8,768 nt of DNA, taken from Pseudomonadota bacterium (GTDB lineage: Bacteria; Pseudomonadota; Gammaproteobacteria; Arenicellales; UBA868). Below are positions 7,099 to 8,768 of this stretch, piece after piece (position 1 is the stretch's first letter; the number at the start of each line of letters is the position of its first letter). Both the position numbers and the translations under genes were made by a program. The DNA is taken from assembly GCA_018661145.1 (NCBI GenBank), contig JABJIU010000206.1, forward strand, positions 1 through 8,768, read 5' to 3'. The notes below the pieces were generated by a model that searched no databases, was not told where the DNA came from, and saw only the letters and a list, made by a program, of their open reading frames with translations.

Positions 7099-8094
7099 AT
7101 GCCGTCTCAAGCAATAAATACATCATCGCGAACACCTCAGGTAGATGATGCCGGGCGTCTCAAGCATTTTTTGACGATTGAGGGTCTCGACAAAGCGCAG
7201 TTGCTACGACTGCTCGATTCGGCGAGTGCTTTCATAGGAGCCGACACCGAGAAACAAAAAGAACAGGCCTCTTTGCTTGAAGGTCACACGGTTGTGAATC
7301 TCTTCTTTGAAGACAGCACCCGTACCCGTACCACCTTCGAGATCGCAGGTAAACGGCTTGGTGCCGCCGTCATCAACCTTAATCCTTCCCGAATGTCGAC
7401 CCGCAAAGGAGAAACTGTCCTGGATACGGTCCGGACACTCGAGGCGATGGATACGGACATCTTCGTGGTACGTGACCACGCAAGCGGTACCGCGCACCTG
7501 ATCGCCCGGCACGTACCGCCGCATGTGCACATCATTAATGCAGGCGATGGCCGTCATGCTCATCCGACCCAGGCGATGCTGGACATGTATACCATCCGAG
7601 AGCACAAAGGCGATATCTCGAACCTGCGCTTTGCGATCGTCGGTGATATCTTGCACTCACGAGTAGCGCGGTCTCAGATCGCGGCCCTAAATCTGCTCGG
7701 CGCCCGAGAAGTGCGCGTGATCGCGCCAGCAACATTGCTGCCCACCGAAATTGAGCGCCTTGGTGTGACCGCTTTCACGGATATCGACGAGGGCCTCAAG
7801 GACATCGACGTCATCATGATGTTACGCCTGCAGCTTGAGCGGATGGAAGGCAAATTGATCCCCAGTACGCAGGAGTACTTCCGTTGTTATGGGCTCAATC
7901 GGGTACGCCTCAATCGAGCGGCACCCGGCGCTGTTGTGATGCATCCAGGGCCCATGAACCGCGGGCTTGAAATTGCCTCAGATGTCGCCGACAGTGAGCG
8001 CTCGTTGATTCTTTCGCAGGTCACCAATGGCATTGCGGTAAGGATGGCAATCATGGCGCAACTGGTTGATGCAGCGGGAGTCCAGACCGCTTGA
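7099..8094 (+). CDS. pyrB: Aspartate carbamoyltransferase catalytic subunit (class A type)
   Basis: This enzyme condenses carbamoyl phosphate with L-aspartate, the first committed step of pyrimidine synthesis. The protein has 331 residues. Carbamoyl-phosphate motifs are FFEDSTRTRTTFE (69-81, STRTR loop 73-77) and STRKGET (100-106, K103). The hinge segment GDGRHAHPTQ spans 149-158, VGDILHSRVARS 181-192, aspartate-side MLRLQLERM 241-249, and the HPGPMNRG signature 282-289. The ATG at 7099 is four bases past the ruvX stop. It is preferred to in-frame starts at 7036 and 7078 because the N terminus (MPSQ...) then resembles that of Pseudomonas PyrB. The roughly 20-residue N-terminal tail before LKHFLTIEGL is longer than in E. 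coli PyrB and fits the class A enzymes, which take regulatory nucleotides through this region and pair with a dihydroorotase-like subunit. No pyrI (regulatory subunit) is adjacent; a dihydroorotase homologue follows with a 4-base overlap. Confidence 0.97.
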   Translation: MPSQAINTSSRTPQVDDAGRLKHFLTIEGLDKAQLLRLLDSASAFIGADTEKQKEQASLLEGHTVVNLFFEDSTRTRTTFEIAGKRLGAAVINLNPSRMSTRKGETVLDTVRTLEAMDTDIFVVRDHASGTAHLIARHVPPHVHIINAGDGRHAHPTQAMLDMYTIREHKGDISNLRFAIVGDILHSRVARSQIAALNLLGAREVRVIAPATLLPTEIERLGVTAFTDIDEGLKDIDVIMMLRLQLERMEGKLIPSTQEYFRCYGLNRVRLNRAAPGAVVMHPGPMNRGLEIASDVADSERSLILSQVTNGIAVRMAIMAQLVDAAGVQTA

Positions 8095-8768
8095 AAATTC
8101 GCATCAGAAATGGACGCGTCATTGATCCGGTGTCGCGTGAAAACTCGGTTCGTGACGTATTCGTCGACCATGGCTTCATCGTCGATCCAAGAGGCGCGGG
8201 AGACGATTTCCCGGCAGACCACGAGATTGATGCAAGCGGCTGTATCGTCTGTCCCGGGCTCGTGGATCTTCAGGCACGGCTTCGGGAGCCCGGCGAAGAA
8301 CACAAAGCCACGATGCAAAGCGAACTCTCCGCCGCAATAGCTGGAGGGATTACAAGCGTCTGCGTACCGCCCGACACCAATCCGGTTATTGACACACCAG
8401 CCATGGTGCATATGGTCCGCCAGCGGGGTCGGCGCATTCAGAAGGCGCGGGTATACCCGCTTGGGGCGCTTACGGTGGGGCTTGCCGGTGAGCAACTGAC
8501 AGACATGGCTGCGTTACGCGATGCCGGCTGCACTGCAGTCAGTAATGCCAATCGCATCATTGACAATACCCTGGTGATGCGTCGGGCGATGCAATATGCG
8601 AGCACCTTTGACCTAACCGTCTTTCTGACGCCGCTGGATCATTGGCTCAAAGGAAATGGCTGCGTACACGAAGGAGAAGTCAGCACCCGACTCGGCCTAC
8701 CCGCCGTCCCGGAAGCGGCGGAAGTCGTCGCTCTGGCAAGGGACCTTGCACTCATCGAAACCACCGGG
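8091..8768 (+). CDS. pyrX: Dihydroorotase-like protein, metal-site residues lost (PyrC-prime/PyrX type), 3' truncated
   Basis: The first 226 residues of an amidohydrolase of the dihydroorotase family; the frame is open to the right edge (the usual length is about 420). It begins at TTG 8091, overlapping the pyrB stop as TTGA. The N-terminal beta-sandwich part (IRNGRVIDP, then DASGCIVCPGLVDL, 47-60) is normal, but the catalytic HxH that should follow is Q61-A-R63, although LREPG (64-68) is retained. Other active-site elements are also degenerate: SNAN (151-154) replaces the usual SDDG, and TPLD (180-183) stands where active forms have HxED. The MPNTNP-like segment reads VPPDTNPVID. This matches the inactive Pseudomonas pyrC-prime product, needed to assemble class A ATCase into a dodecamer. 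An active dihydroorotase should therefore be encoded elsewhere (inference). Confidence 0.92.
   Translation, partial: MKIRIRNGRVIDPVSRENSVRDVFVDHGFIVDPRGAGDDFPADHEIDASGCIVCPGLVDLQARLREPGEEHKATMQSELSAAIAGGITSVCVPPDTNPVIDTPAMVHMVRQRGRRIQKARVYPLGALTVGLAGEQLTDMAALRDAGCTAVSNANRIIDNTLVMRRAMQYASTFDLTVFLTPLDHWLKGNGCVHEGEVSTRLGLPAVPEAAEVVALARDLALIETTG

Larger units (their letters stand above)
5447..8768 (+). other. Tightly coupled tonB-yqgE-ruvX-pyrB-pyrX operon
   Basis: Five codirectional genes are joined by minimal junctions. tonB/yqgE is a 2-base gap (or a TTGA overlap if the TTG start is used), yqgE/ruvX an ATGA overlap, ruvX/pyrB a 4-base gap, and pyrB/pyrX a TTGA overlap. No internal terminator is seen. 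This strongly implies one polycistronic mRNA with translational coupling, linking a membrane energy-transduction protein and rRNA maturation to pyrimidine synthesis. Confidence 0.8.

Noticed and set aside
7887..8495. 202-codon open frame on the minus strand across the pyrB/pyrX junction
   Set aside because: It overlaps two well-supported genes on the opposite strand and shows no family motif; it is a shadow frame.

Overview
The window looks like chromosomal core-metabolism DNA from a gammaproteobacterium. The evidence is protein-level resemblance recalled by eye, not a database search: the phosphoglycerate kinase, transketolase and YqgE reading frames follow their Escherichia coli counterparts closely, and the right-hand gene order (tonB-like, yqgE, ruvX, pyrB, pyrC-like) is the one known from Pseudomonas and relatives. 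I see no mobile element, CRISPR array, tRNA, rRNA or phage gene, and no sign of recent transfer.

Left half (about 1-5126), all transcribed leftward. In transcription order it holds an inositol-monophosphatase-family phosphatase, transketolase (tkt), type I glyceraldehyde-3-phosphate dehydrogenase (gap) and phosphoglycerate kinase (pgk, running off the left edge with about 100 C-terminal residues missing). tkt-gap-pgk is a common central-carbon cluster serving glycolysis/gluconeogenesis, the non-oxidative pentose phosphate pathway and, in autotrophs, the Calvin cycle. No Rubisco or phosphoribulokinase gene is visible, so autotrophy cannot be claimed. A perfect 9-bp hairpin lies between gap and pgk.

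Centre (5127-5446): a 320-base divergent intergenic region. It is AT-rich on the phosphatase side and has a plausible sigma70-type promoter for the rightward genes.

Right half (5447-8768), all rightward and very tightly packed: an atypical TonB-like protein, YqgE (UPF0301), RuvX/YqgF (16S rRNA maturation nuclease), aspartate carbamoyltransferase (pyrB), and the first 226 residues of a dihydroorotase-like protein (pyrC-prime/pyrX type) that runs off the right edge. Junctions are 4-base overlaps or gaps of a few bases, so this is almost certainly one translationally coupled operon. The last protein has lost the HxH metal ligands of true dihydroorotase, matching the catalytically dead subunit that in Pseudomonas is needed to assemble the class A ATCase dodecamer. 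pyrR, which sits between ruvX and pyrB in Pseudomonas, is absent.

Most of the window is ordinary core genome. The points most worth a second look are the degenerate dihydroorotase, the absence of pyrR, the unusual TonB architecture and the gap-pgk hairpin. I found nothing that supports a wholly undescribed system.
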